Shown piece by piece: positions 41,454-49,665 of a stretch of DNA of 64,000 bases (the first letter of the stretch is position 1; the number at the start of each line of letters is the position of its first letter). The translations under genes were made by a program, and so were the position numbers. The stretch is from an uncultured Pelagibacteraceae bacterium (GTDB lineage Bacteria > Pseudomonadota > Alphaproteobacteria > Pelagibacterales > Pelagibacteraceae): contig CACKGK010000003.1 in NCBI GenBank assembly GCA_902599665.1, positions 48,361-112,360 of the forward strand. The letters run 5' to 3'. The notes under the pieces were generated by a model, which was not told where the DNA came from, ran no database searches, and was given only the letters and a program-made list of their open reading frames with translations.

Positions 41454-42983
41454 CTATTTCCAAGTTATATTCCACAACCTTGGATATCCGTCAGGATCCA
41501 GTTTGAAGTCAATTGATTTGCTGGATAAAACTCCTTCAGAATACGACCATAAAGGTACCCAATAAGCTTGATCAGCAATCAGCTTTAGACCTTGTGCATA
41601 TAAACTTTTTCTTTTTTCCACATCTAAAGTTTGTTCAGCACCAAGCATCAACTCATTTACTTTTGGATCTCCAGATAGATTTCTGTCTCCTTTTGCAGGA
41701 TCTCTCCAATGTATGTTAGAAATTGTTGCTGTATCTGGAGATGCAGTTGAACCCCATGTTCCAAAATAAGCTCTGATCTCTCTATTTTTTCTTGCTTTAT
41801 TTAATGCAGAGAGTTTTCCGTGCTTTAAATTGACTTTGATACCAACTTTACCAAGATCTTCAGCCATTGCTTGGGCAGCTTCTTTGTCTCTATATGACCA
41901 CAAATCAAGATCAAATCCATTTGGATAACCTGCTTTAGCTAAAAGTTTTTTTGCTCCTTCTGGATTATATTCGTATTTTTTTACATCTTGAAAACACCCA
42001 AATACTACAGGGTTGCAAGCTGTATGCACTGCTTTTGCTGGGCCACCTATAAGGTTTTTTGCTATACTATCTCTATTAATCGCATGGTTCATTGCTCTTC
42101 TTACATCAAGTTTAGTAATAGGATTTCCTTCACCTGAGTATCCTCCTGCATCAAGAACTAAAAAACCAACACGTAAACTTGGACCAAGCTGGTAATCAGC
42201 TTTCCCAGTTTTAGCCATTGCTTCTCCAATGTCTTTCTTGACATTGTACATCCAATGAATTCCACCACTCATCAATTCTGCTTGCTGAGTTCCCATATCT
42301 GGAATTGAACGAATAATTACATTTTTAATTGCGGGCATACCTTTTGGTCCACCGTAATAATCGTCATTTCTTACAAGTACTACTTCAACACCTGGATCAA
42401 ACGAAACTACTTTATAAGGTCCAGTTCCATTTAACTCATTTAACTGAGCACTATCATTCCAGTTACCTTCAGTTCCCATAATACCATTTTTTCTGATCTT
42501 AATTCGGTACAAGTCGTTAAAAAGATTTGCATATGGATACTTAGATTTAAATCTTACTGAATGTTTTCCAGTTTTTTCAATACTTTCCATCCATCCTTTT
42601 ATTTTTTTACTTCTTCTGTTTTTTTCGTTTTTTACAATAAAATTGTAAGTGTATACTACGTCATCTGCAGTTACATTAGATCCATCATGAAATTTTGCAT
42701 TCTTCCTCAAATTTATATCTATAGTAGTGTCGTCTACAATTTTATAGTCAGATGCAATATCTGGTACATAAGATAAATCTTCTCTGTTGACATAGAATAG
42801 TCCACTATCAATCATGTCTCCTAAGATCAAAAACTCTGTCTTTGTTCCATAATGATAATCTAATTGTGTTAACTCTCTTGAAAATGCAGCAACAAAAGTA
42901 TCATCTGATTTGTCAGCAAAAACATTAATCGGAAACATTAATGAAATTAATAATGTTAATATTAGTGATTTTAATTTACTCAT
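41454..42983 (-). CDS. peptide-type ABC importer solute-binding protein (family 5)
   Basis: Periplasmic binding protein of 509 residues with a signal peptide ending near INVFA. The family-5 signature lies in INLRKNAKFHDGSNVTADDVVYT (given in two parts: INLRKNAKFHDG and SNVTADDVVYT, ~90). Conserved AMNHAINRDSIAKNLIGG (~290) and the C-terminal AYWVPLWSY are also present. It heads the importer operon and has a strong ribosome-binding site, fitting the excess needed for a binding protein. The ligand cannot be read from sequence. Confidence 0.9.
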   Translation of the reverse strand: MSKLKSLILTLLISLMFPINVFADKSDDTFVAAFSRELTQLDYHYGTKTEFLILGDMIDSGLFYVNREDLSYVPDIASDYKIVDDTTIDINLRKNAKFHDGSNVTADDVVYTYNFIVKNEKNRRSKKIKGWMESIEKTGKHSVRFKSKYPYANLFNDLYRIKIRKNGIMGTEGNWNDSAQLNELNGTGPYKVVSFDPGVEVVLVRNDDYYGGPKGMPAIKNVIIRSIPDMGTQQAELMSGGIHWMYNVKKDIGEAMAKTGKADYQLGPSLRVGFLVLDAGGYSGEGNPITKLDVRRAMNHAINRDSIAKNLIGGPAKAVHTACNPVVFGCFQDVKKYEYNPEGAKKLLAKAGYPNGFDLDLWSYRDKEAAQAMAEDLGKVGIKVNLKHGKLSALNKARKNREIRAYFGTWGSTASPDTATISNIHWRDPAKGDRNLSGDPKVNELMLGAEQTLDVEKRKSLYAQGLKLIADQAYWVPLWSYSEGVLSSKSIDFKLDPDGYPRLWNITWK

Positions 42984-42987
42984 TTTT

Positions 42988-42994
42988 CCTCCTC
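42988..42994 (-). promoter_or_regulatory. strong Shine-Dalgarno site of the binding-protein gene
   Basis: The minus strand reads GAGGAGG, then four A residues, then the ATG at 42983. With atpE this is one of the two clearest ribosome-binding sites in the window; most other genes have none recognisable. Confidence 0.8.
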
Positions 42995-43030
42995 AATTAC
43001 TAATAAGTTAACATCAAAATAGAAAAATTA

Positions 43031-43060
43031 AAATATTACTTTATTTTTTTTGTAATATTT
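43031..43060. repeat. inverted repeat in the importer/lyase divergent region
   Basis: A perfect nine-base inverted repeat, AAATATTAC (43031-43039) and GTAATATTT (43052-43060), is separated by a T-rich 12-base loop. It lies in the 105-base region between the divergent binding-protein and lyase genes. It may be an operator shared by both, or a transcript hairpin. Its AT-only stem makes chance possible, and the arms contain TAATAT, a -10-like hexamer, on both strands. Confidence 0.4.
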
Positions 43061-43088
43061 ATATGAACTAATTAATAGCTTTGTAAAA

Positions 43089-44453
43089 ATGAAAAATATA
43101 CAGAATAATGAGCCAGAGTATTTGCTACTTAAAGAAAACTTGTGGCAAAGTTACGCAAACGTTGAGGCTGAAATGGCTAAAGCTCAGAGTCAGGTTGGAA
43201 TTATTCCTAAACAGGCTGCAATCATCATTAAAAAAAAATCAAATTTTTCAAAAAAAAATTTTGCCGAAGTTGAAAAATTGCAAAAAAAAAACAAAAAAAC
43301 TGTCTTATCAATTGTTAAAGTTTTAGCAAAAAAAAGTGGAGAGTCTGGTGGCTATGTTCATTGGGGTGGTACAACACGTAATATCATTGACACAGGAAAT
43401 AAACTCATATTTAGAGAAATTCATAGATCAATCCTTAAAGAATTATCAATTAGCATTAGAAAACTCTCGATTATATGTAAAAAAAACTCAGATGTGCCTA
43501 TGATGGCACGAACAATGGCAAAAAATGCATTACCCATAAGTTTTGGATTTAAAATAGCCGGATGGTTAGAAAGTTTAATTAGATTAGATAAAAGATTTAT
43601 AAGTGCTGAAAAAAATTATTTTACTTTATTTTTTGGTGGGGCGGTCGGTGCTATGCATGGATATAAAAATAAAGGTAAAAAATTTACAAACCAATTGGCT
43701 AAAAATTTAGGATTTTCAAATTCTTTAGTTCCTAACAGAGTTTCTTTAGAAACAAGTATTGATTTTATAAATTCACTATCATTTCTTGGTGTTGTTGTTG
43801 GTAAAATTTCAAATGATATATATATGCTCATGCAACAAAGCATCGACGAACTATCTGAAAAGCAGGGTAAAAATCAAATAGGCAGCTCGACTATGCCTCA
43901 TAAAGTAAATGCCTATACGATATACCAGGTTTTAAGAGATGCATCTTTATTAAGAGGAAAGGCATCAGGTTTATCAGATAGCGCATTAACGCTTTTTGAG
44001 GGAGACTCAAAAAACGACTTCGTATTAGAAGAAATTTTGAAGGACTCACTTATTTTATCATTTAATTTATTAAAAAATTTCAATTTATTGTTAAGCAAAT
44101 TAATTATTAACAAAAAAAAAATGTTAGAAAATTTGATCAAAGAAAAAGAATATATTGCCTCTGAAAATATAATGTACAAGTTGGGTAAAAAAATTGGCAG
44201 ACAAAGATCTCATGCATTAATAAATAAAATAATAAAAAATTCAATTAATAATAAAAAATCTATTATGAGTGAATTGTTAAATAACAAAGAGATTAATGGA
44301 TATATAAATAAGAAACAAATGAAAAAATTTTTAAATCCATTAGATTATCTAGGTGAAAGCAAGTCTATTAGTTTATCAACTTACATTTATTCCTTGAAAT
44401 ATCTTAAAAATATTCAAATTAGAATAAAAAAAAGAAATTTGAGTGTATTTTAG
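43089..44453 (+). CDS. fumarase/aspartase superfamily lyase (PcaB/PurB-like)
   Basis: A 454-residue lyase of the superfamily that eliminates fumarate or related acids. The three conserved regions are visible: VHWGGTTRNIIDTGNKL (~93), TMAKNALPISFGFKIAGW (~140) and the mobile loop GSSTMPHKVNAYTIYQ (~265), where the usual NP after MPxK is NA. The sequence resembles 3-carboxymuconate cycloisomerase and adenylosuccinate lyase-like proteins more than ArgH or FumC. The C-terminal ~100 residues are very Lys/Asn-rich. It diverges from the ABC importer, so its substrate may be what that system imports. That is inference. Confidence 0.8.
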   Translation: MKNIQNNEPEYLLLKENLWQSYANVEAEMAKAQSQVGIIPKQAAIIIKKKSNFSKKNFAEVEKLQKKNKKTVLSIVKVLAKKSGESGGYVHWGGTTRNIIDTGNKLIFREIHRSILKELSISIRKLSIICKKNSDVPMMARTMAKNALPISFGFKIAGWLESLIRLDKRFISAEKNYFTLFFGGAVGAMHGYKNKGKKFTNQLAKNLGFSNSLVPNRVSLETSIDFINSLSFLGVVVGKISNDIYMLMQQSIDELSEKQGKNQIGSSTMPHKVNAYTIYQVLRDASLLRGKASGLSDSALTLFEGDSKNDFVLEEILKDSLILSFNLLKNFNLLLSKLIINKKKMLENLIKEKEYIASENIMYKLGKKIGRQRSHALINKIIKNSINNKKSIMSELLNNKEINGYINKKQMKKFLNPLDYLGESKSISLSTYIYSLKYLKNIQIRIKKRNLSVF

Positions 44454-44457
44454 AAAA

Positions 44458-45345
44458 TCAATTTTGAAGATCTTCTTTAAATTTCTTTTCATTTTTATTT
44501 AAAGCATCCCTGTATGCTATATAGCTAACAGAAAATATTACTATCATACCTCCAATCCATGTCCATATATCTGGGATTTCTAAAAATATTGTATATCCAA
44601 TTATTGATGTCCATATCAACTTAGTGAACCTAAATGGCATTACGAAACTTGTCTCCGCTAACTCCAAAGCTTTATTTGAACAAAACATAACAACTGTGCC
44701 GCATAAAGCTATACAAACTAATAATAGTGATTGATTGAAATTAGGAGTTTGCCAATTAAATAAAGCTACAATAAATAGAATTGGACTTATAATAGTTAAT
44801 CCATAGGTCATTATGGTAATTACACTGTCTGTTTTAGTCAAATATTTAACAATTATTATTACAAAAGCGAACATAAATGTTGCTGTTATAATTATTAGCG
44901 ATCCTAATTCTAATTCTATAAAACCTGGTCTTAAAACAATTAAAATTCCAACAAATCCAATTAGAAGACCAATTGCTCTGTGAATTTTTATAACCTCTTT
45001 CAAAATTATAATCGATAAAACCGTTGCGTATAATGGAACAGCGAAAGTTAAAGCTGCTGCCTTTTCCAATGCGATAAGGCTTATGCCAGTAAAAGTTAAT
45101 AACATCGATATTGAATTAATAGCACCTCTCAATAAATGAATTTTTAAATTTTTTGTTTTAAAAACATTAATTTTACTTTTAATAATTATTGGTAAGAGAA
45201 TTATAAGGCCAAGAAAAGCTCTAAAGAAAGCAATCATATAAGTGTTTAATTCAGATGATAAATATTTAATAATAAGAAACATTATTGATGATGCCAAGGT
45301 TCCACAAATGGTCAGAATTATTACGTATAACTTAATATTATTCAT
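44458..45345 (-). CDS. EamA-family (DMT) transporter
   Basis: A 295-residue protein with ten hydrophobic helices in two EamA repeats (SSIMFLIIKYLSSELNTYMI and ALEKAAALTFAVPLYATVLS in the first; RAIGLLIGFVGILIVLRPG opens the second). Members export metabolites or amino acids, and the direction and substrate cannot be told from sequence. It is convergent with the lyase gene (four bases) and separated from ccrM by 56 bases. Confidence 0.87.
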   Translation of the reverse strand: MNNIKLYVIILTICGTLASSIMFLIIKYLSSELNTYMIAFFRAFLGLIILLPIIIKSKINVFKTKNLKIHLLRGAINSISMLLTFTGISLIALEKAAALTFAVPLYATVLSIIILKEVIKIHRAIGLLIGFVGILIVLRPGFIELELGSLIIITATFMFAFVIIIVKYLTKTDSVITIMTYGLTIISPILFIVALFNWQTPNFNQSLLLVCIALCGTVVMFCSNKALELAETSFVMPFRFTKLIWTSIIGYTIFLEIPDIWTWIGGMIVIFSVSYIAYRDALNKNEKKFKEDLQN

Positions 45346-45401
45346 TGGTCAGACTTATTTCTATACCAAATATAATTAATTCAAAGTAAAGGAAATGAAT
45401 T

Positions 45402-46478
45402 CTAGATATTTGATGGTCTCAATTTATTTCTTAATTCGTCAATAGGCTTTAGAGAGTTGCCTGATTTATAATGCCAAAATGTCCATCCATTACAACTTTC
45501 AGCACCAATAATTTTTGCTGCAACTTTGTGGATTGAACCTTCAGATTGTTGATATTTTATACTTCCGTCCACCATAATTTTAGCATTTACTTTTTTCTTT
45601 TGATCATAAATTTCTGTTCCAGGTTTAATCAAACCCATTTCAACTAATGATCCAAAAGGAATTCTTGGTTTAGATCTATTATTTTGAAGTGTATCTAAAT
45701 ATTCATCTTTTATAACATCTGTATTTTCTAATCTATTTTTTGTAGTATCAAAATAATTTTTTTCCTTTTCAATTCCAAAATATTTTCTACCTAATTTTTT
45801 AGAAACAACAGCCGTGGTACCTGATCCTAAAAATGGATCTAAAATAAAATCATTTTTATTTGATGAGGCTAATATTATTCTATGGAGTAACGCTTCTGGT
45901 TTTTGAGTAGAATGGACTTTTTTTCCATTGTTTTTTAATCTTTCTTTGCCATTACAGATTGGAAGGTTCCATGTAGATCTCATTTGGAGGTCATCATTCA
46001 AGCATTTTAATGATTGATAATTGAAAGTGTATTTCGACCCCTCACTTTTTGATGCCCAAATAAGTGTTTCATGTGCATTAGTAAACCTTGTTCCCCTAAA
46101 ATTTGGCATTGGATTATTTTTATTCCAAATTACATCGTTCAGTATCCAAAAACCTAAATCTTGGATTGTAGCACCCACTCTAAAAATATTATGATAACTA
46201 CCAATTACCCAAATCGATCCATTCTTTTTTAAAATTCTCTTACATTCTTTTAACCAATCAAAAGTAAATTCATCATAACTTTTAAAACTTTCAAATTGAT
46301 CCCATTTATCGTCTACAGCATCTACCTTAGATGTATCTGGTCTACTCAATTCTTTTTTTAATTGAAGGTTGTACGGAGGATCAGCAAAAATAAGATCAAA
46401 AGTTTCATCAGGAATTTTTTTTAATTCCTTTAAACAATCTCCATTAATAATTTTGTTTTTTAACGTTTGATTACTCAT
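45402..46478 (-). CDS. ccrM: DNA adenine methyltransferase, CcrM type (GANTC)
   Basis: Cell-cycle adenine methylase that modifies GANTC. The 358 residues are of the beta class: the catalytic DPPYNLQL motif (33-36) comes before the SAM-binding FLDPFLGSGTT-like block (ILDPFLGSGTTAVVSKKLG, ~225). A C-terminal DNA-contact domain of ~85 residues (PFGSLVEMGLIKPG, GSIHKVAAKIIGAESCNGW) is characteristic of CcrM and absent from shorter methylases. No restriction gene is nearby, consistent with an orphan regulatory methylase. Three GANTC sites lie just upstream. It follows rnhB on the same strand. Confidence 0.93.
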   Translation of the reverse strand: MSNQTLKNKIINGDCLKELKKIPDETFDLIFADPPYNLQLKKELSRPDTSKVDAVDDKWDQFESFKSYDEFTFDWLKECKRILKKNGSIWVIGSYHNIFRVGATIQDLGFWILNDVIWNKNNPMPNFRGTRFTNAHETLIWASKSEGSKYTFNYQSLKCLNDDLQMRSTWNLPICNGKERLKNNGKKVHSTQKPEALLHRIILASSNKNDFILDPFLGSGTTAVVSKKLGRKYFGIEKEKNYFDTTKNRLENTDVIKDEYLDTLQNNRSKPRIPFGSLVEMGLIKPGTEIYDQKKKVNAKIMVDGSIKYQQSEGSIHKVAAKIIGAESCNGWTFWHYKSGNSLKPIDELRNKLRPSNI

Positions 46479-46495
46479 TTTTTAATTATTAATTA

Positions 46496-46544
46496 GACTC
46501 CAGAGTAGAGTCCCCGTCAACCTGAGATTGAATTATTTTGAGTC
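46496..46544. promoter_or_regulatory. cluster of three GANTC sites before ccrM
   Basis: The 75-base gap between rnhB and ccrM holds GACTC (46496-46500), GAGTC (46508-46512) and GAGTC (46540-46544). These are targets of the methylase encoded just downstream, so ccrM expression may respond to its own methylation state, as described for the Caulobacter ccrM promoter. No clear -35/-10 pair was identified. Confidence 0.6.
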
Positions 46545-46553
46545 TTCTTGTTA

Positions 46554-47132
46554 CTATTTTTTTCTGTGTATCAATATGTTGTGTATAGGGTTGAATGTTT
46601 TTCGATGAAACCTAGTTACTCCATATTTTATAATAGCATTAATGTGATCTCTAGTCCCATAACCCGAATTTAAATCCCATTTATATTTTTTAAAACGTTC
46701 TGACATTTTGATCATCAGTTTATCCCTTGAAACTTTTGCAATTATTGATGCTGCTGAAATTTGTTTAATTTTCTGGTCTCCTTTAATTATAGTTTTAACT
46801 AGATAATTTTTTAACTCTGGTGATTTATTTCCATCAATAAGTACTAAATTTGGTTTAACTTTTAGTTTTTTTATGGCTCTCTTCATTGCTAATAAACTAG
46901 CATTTAAAATATTTAGTTTTTCTATTTCCTTAACCGAGGCAGATCCTATTGCCCAAGTAGAATTTTTTTTTATATATTTTGCTAATTTTTCTCTATCAAT
47001 CTTATTTAACTTTTTTGAATCTTTGATCTCTTTCTTGTTAATATTTTTTTTTAGAATAACAGCTGCAGCATATACTGGACCAATTAAACTTCCTCTACCA
47101 ACTTCATCAACTCCAGCTATAATTTTTCTCAT
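46554..47132 (-). CDS. rnhB: ribonuclease HII
   Basis: Cleaves RNA-DNA hybrids and single ribonucleotides in DNA. The 192 residues have the acidic set in IAGVDEVGRGSLIGPVYAA (DExGRG, ~5-10), DSKKLN, VLIDGNKSPEL (~97) and the last Asp in KVSRDKLM (~132), plus the SGYGTRDH block. The start overlaps the stop of the 44-residue ORF by one base (TAATG), suggesting translational coupling in a udg-orf-rnhB-ccrM unit. Confidence 0.95.
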   Translation of the reverse strand: MRKIIAGVDEVGRGSLIGPVYAAAVILKKNINKKEIKDSKKLNKIDREKLAKYIKKNSTWAIGSASVKEIEKLNILNASLLAMKRAIKKLKVKPNLVLIDGNKSPELKNYLVKTIIKGDQKIKQISAASIIAKVSRDKLMIKMSERFKKYKWDLNSGYGTRDHINAIIKYGVTRFHRKTFNPIHNILIHRKK

Positions 47133-47266
47133 TAAGTAATAAAAAAATGATATAAAAGTACTTCAATTATCAAACCTTTAATAAAAGTGATCCACAATAA
47201 TCCATAATTTGAAAGATTAAGTTTTTCTCTCAACCAATTTATATATTTTTTATGTATTTCTATCAT
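47132..47266 (-). CDS. 44-residue membrane-type small protein between udg and rnhB
   Basis: Short ORF found by translating the gap. It starts ATG at 47264-47266, seven bases after the udg stop, and its TAA overlaps the rnhB ATG. The product starts MIEIHKKYINWLREKLNLS, followed by a single hydrophobic helix (~23-42, YGLLWITFIKGLIIEVLLYH). The amphipathic N-terminus with a one-helix C-terminus looks like a real inner-membrane peptide. Filling the gap exactly between two coupled genes supports translation. Function unknown. Confidence 0.6.
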   Translation of the reverse strand: MIEIHKKYINWLREKLNLSNYGLLWITFIKGLIIEVLLYHFFIT

Positions 47267-47273
47267 CGTAAAG

Positions 47274-47978
47274 TTAGACTGATATTCTTAATTCATCAAT
47301 TTTCTTCCTGATTTGTTTTAAATCAGCCCAAGAATATTTTTTTTGTTCAGCTTGCCTTAATAAATATGCTGGGTGAAATGTGATCATTGTCAAGTATGTT
47401 TTATTATGAATGATTAAATCTTTCCAAACACCTCTTTCTTTTGAAATTTTTATCTTAGATCCAAAAAGTGATTCCATGGCTGTACTACCCATCAGAATTA
47501 AAATTTTAGGATCAATAATTGAAATATGTTTTCGAAGAAAATTCGAATATCTATTAATTTCTGAGGGTTCGGGCTTTCTGTTATTTGGTGGTCGATAGTT
47601 AACTACATTAGTAATATAAATATTATTTCTTTTTATTTGAATAGCCTCTAACATTTTATTCAATAATACCCCAGCGTCTCCTACAAATGGTTTCCCTTGC
47701 TCGTCTTCTTTTTGGCCAGGACCTTCACCGATTACCATAATTTTACTTTCACTATTCCCATCAGCAAAGACTAGTCGAGTAGCATTATTCTTCAGTTCAC
47801 AATTATCTATATTTTTGATTTCATTCTTTAATTCTAAAAGAAGTTTTTTTTTATCTTCTAGCTGTGGTTTAGTTTTAAGTCTGTTAATTGGCTTATCGTT
47901 GAATATATATTCAATTTCATTTGAGTTAAGATTTTCAAGGTTTAATATGTCATTTTGATTTTTGAGATTTAAAGTCAT
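47274..47978 (-). CDS. uracil-DNA glycosylase, family 4/5-like
   Basis: Removes uracil from DNA. The start is taken at the ATG at 47978 (MTLNLKNQND), because longer forms would run into the divergent TPR gene. The product has 234 residues, with VIGEGPGQKEDEQGKPFVG (~83) and the late TFHPAYLLRQ motif. Of the four cysteines that hold the Fe-S cluster in family 4 enzymes only Cys60 is evident. Positions expected to be Cys near YRPPNNR and in EINRYSNFL are Tyr128 and Tyr144. It starts a udg-orf-rnhB-ccrM unit. Confidence 0.88.
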   Translation of the reverse strand: MTLNLKNQNDILNLENLNSNEIEYIFNDKPINRLKTKPQLEDKKKLLLELKNEIKNIDNCELKNNATRLVFADGNSESKIMVIGEGPGQKEDEQGKPFVGDAGVLLNKMLEAIQIKRNNIYITNVVNYRPPNNRKPEPSEINRYSNFLRKHISIIDPKILILMGSTAMESLFGSKIKISKERGVWKDLIIHNKTYLTMITFHPAYLLRQAEQKKYSWADLKQIRKKIDELRISV

Positions 47979-47988
47979 AAGTTTAAAT

Positions 47989-49662
47989 ATGAAAATTTTA
48001 TTAGTAATTTTATCATTTTTAGTACTGCAGACCAGTACATATTCAGGTACCTCTGAAGATAATAAATTCAATCAAAAGTATCTCTCAAATTATTTTTCTG
48101 CTTTAGTTTCATCAGGTAATCAAAAAAATGAGGCAGCACTTGATTATTTTAATTCATCTAAATTTCTTATCCAAAAACATGATAATTTTTTAAAAAAATA
48201 TGTATTTTCGCTAGTTCTAAATGGACAAGTTAAAAAAGGAATAGACCAAATAAAAATTTCAAAAAATGATATTAATTCAAATACCTTTGAGCTTAATCTT
48301 CTCCTTTTAGTTGATAGCTTTAAGAAAAAAGATTTTAAACAAGCCAATAAAAGAATCAAAGAATTTCAAATGGAAAAAGATGATGGAACTTACGAATACG
48401 TAATTTACAAAATTTTAAAAGATTTTAATTATCTGTTTATTAAAAAAGAGGCTATTGAAGATAATAAATATGGATCATTAAGTTTAATTTCAACTGCTTT
48501 TCAAAATTGTTATTTAAACTCACAAAAAACAAATTCATATTTTGAAAGGTTATTAAATAGCTCTGATGGAGATTATTCGAGATATATGTATTTTTATTTT
48601 GCAAATCTGATTGAGAATAAAGAACTAAAAAAAGTAAATGAAGTATCTAAAAGAATTGAACCTTTAGGAGATAGTATTTTATTACATCAAATCAAAGATT
48701 GGATCGATAATGAAGATTATAAAAAATTTAAAACTCACTTCTCTTGTAAAAATGAAAATGATATTTTGGCTGAGATTTTTTATTTGGTATCTAATTTATT
48801 TTCTACCCAAAATATTTTTGATCAGTCAAATTTTTATTTAAGAATATCAGAATACTTAAATCCTAAGTTTTATTTTAATCAATCTCTTCTTGCCGAAAAC
48901 TATTACCTAAATAAAAATAATGACCAAGCTACCAAAATCTTAGAAAATTTTAAAAAAAAGGATAAATTATATTTTTGGTATAAAACAAAAAAGATAGGAA
49001 GAATAATATCTGAAGACAATAGTGAGGAAGAAGCTATCAACTATATAAATAAGAATTTTAATTCTATAAAAAAACCCACAGAAAAAATACTTTATGATTA
49101 TGCAAATATTAATAAAGGTTTTGAAAAGTATGAAATTGCAATTGAATATTATACGGAGTTACTCAAAAGTGTTGATCAAAGTTCATATGCAATCTCAAGA
49201 ATTTTATATAGGAGGGGGAGCAGTTATGAACGAACAGGAAATTATGAGAAGGCTGACAGAGATTTAATTGAAAGTTTAAAAATGTATCCAAATGAACCAT
49301 ACACATTAAATTATCTAGCTTATAGCTGGTTAGAAAGAAATTATAAAATAGATGAAGCGATAGATATGATACAAAAAGCACATAAACAAAAAGAAAATGA
49401 TCCATATATCACCGACTCTGTTGGATGGGGATTTTATTTAATTGGTGATTATATTAATGCTGAAAAATATCTTAAAAAAGCACTGCAATTAATGCCTGAT
49501 GATCCAATTGTTAATGATCATTATGGCGATGTCCTTTGGAAATTAAACAAAAAATTACAAGCAAAATATTACTGGCAAGCAGTTTTAGGACTTGAAGAGA
49601 CAGAAGATGAAATGAAATCGAAAGTAAAATCGAAACTATTAGAAGGTTTAGAAAAATCATAA
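47989..49662 (+). CDS. secreted TPR-repeat protein
   Basis: A ~557-residue protein with a signal peptide (MKILLVILSFLVLQTSTYSG) and an alpha-helical body. Clear TPR units sit near the C-terminus: LYRRGSSYERTGNYEKADRD, TDSVGWGFYLIGDYINAEKY and DHYGDVLWKLNKKLQAKYYW. It resembles the tetratricopeptide proteins often found beside ispE in alphaproteobacteria. The start at 47989 leaves ten bases to the divergent udg start. A cell-envelope scaffolding role is plausible but unproven. It precedes ispE by three bases. Confidence 0.82.
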   Translation: MKILLVILSFLVLQTSTYSGTSEDNKFNQKYLSNYFSALVSSGNQKNEAALDYFNSSKFLIQKHDNFLKKYVFSLVLNGQVKKGIDQIKISKNDINSNTFELNLLLLVDSFKKKDFKQANKRIKEFQMEKDDGTYEYVIYKILKDFNYLFIKKEAIEDNKYGSLSLISTAFQNCYLNSQKTNSYFERLLNSSDGDYSRYMYFYFANLIENKELKKVNEVSKRIEPLGDSILLHQIKDWIDNEDYKKFKTHFSCKNENDILAEIFYLVSNLFSTQNIFDQSNFYLRISEYLNPKFYFNQSLLAENYYLNKNNDQATKILENFKKKDKLYFWYKTKKIGRIISEDNSEEEAINYINKNFNSIKKPTEKILYDYANINKGFEKYEIAIEYYTELLKSVDQSSYAISRILYRRGSSYERTGNYEKADRDLIESLKMYPNEPYTLNYLAYSWLERNYKIDEAIDMIQKAHKQKENDPYITDSVGWGFYLIGDYINAEKYLKKALQLMPDDPIVNDHYGDVLWKLNKKLQAKYYWQAVLGLEETEDEMKSKVKSKLLEGLEKS

Positions 49663-49665
49663 TTA

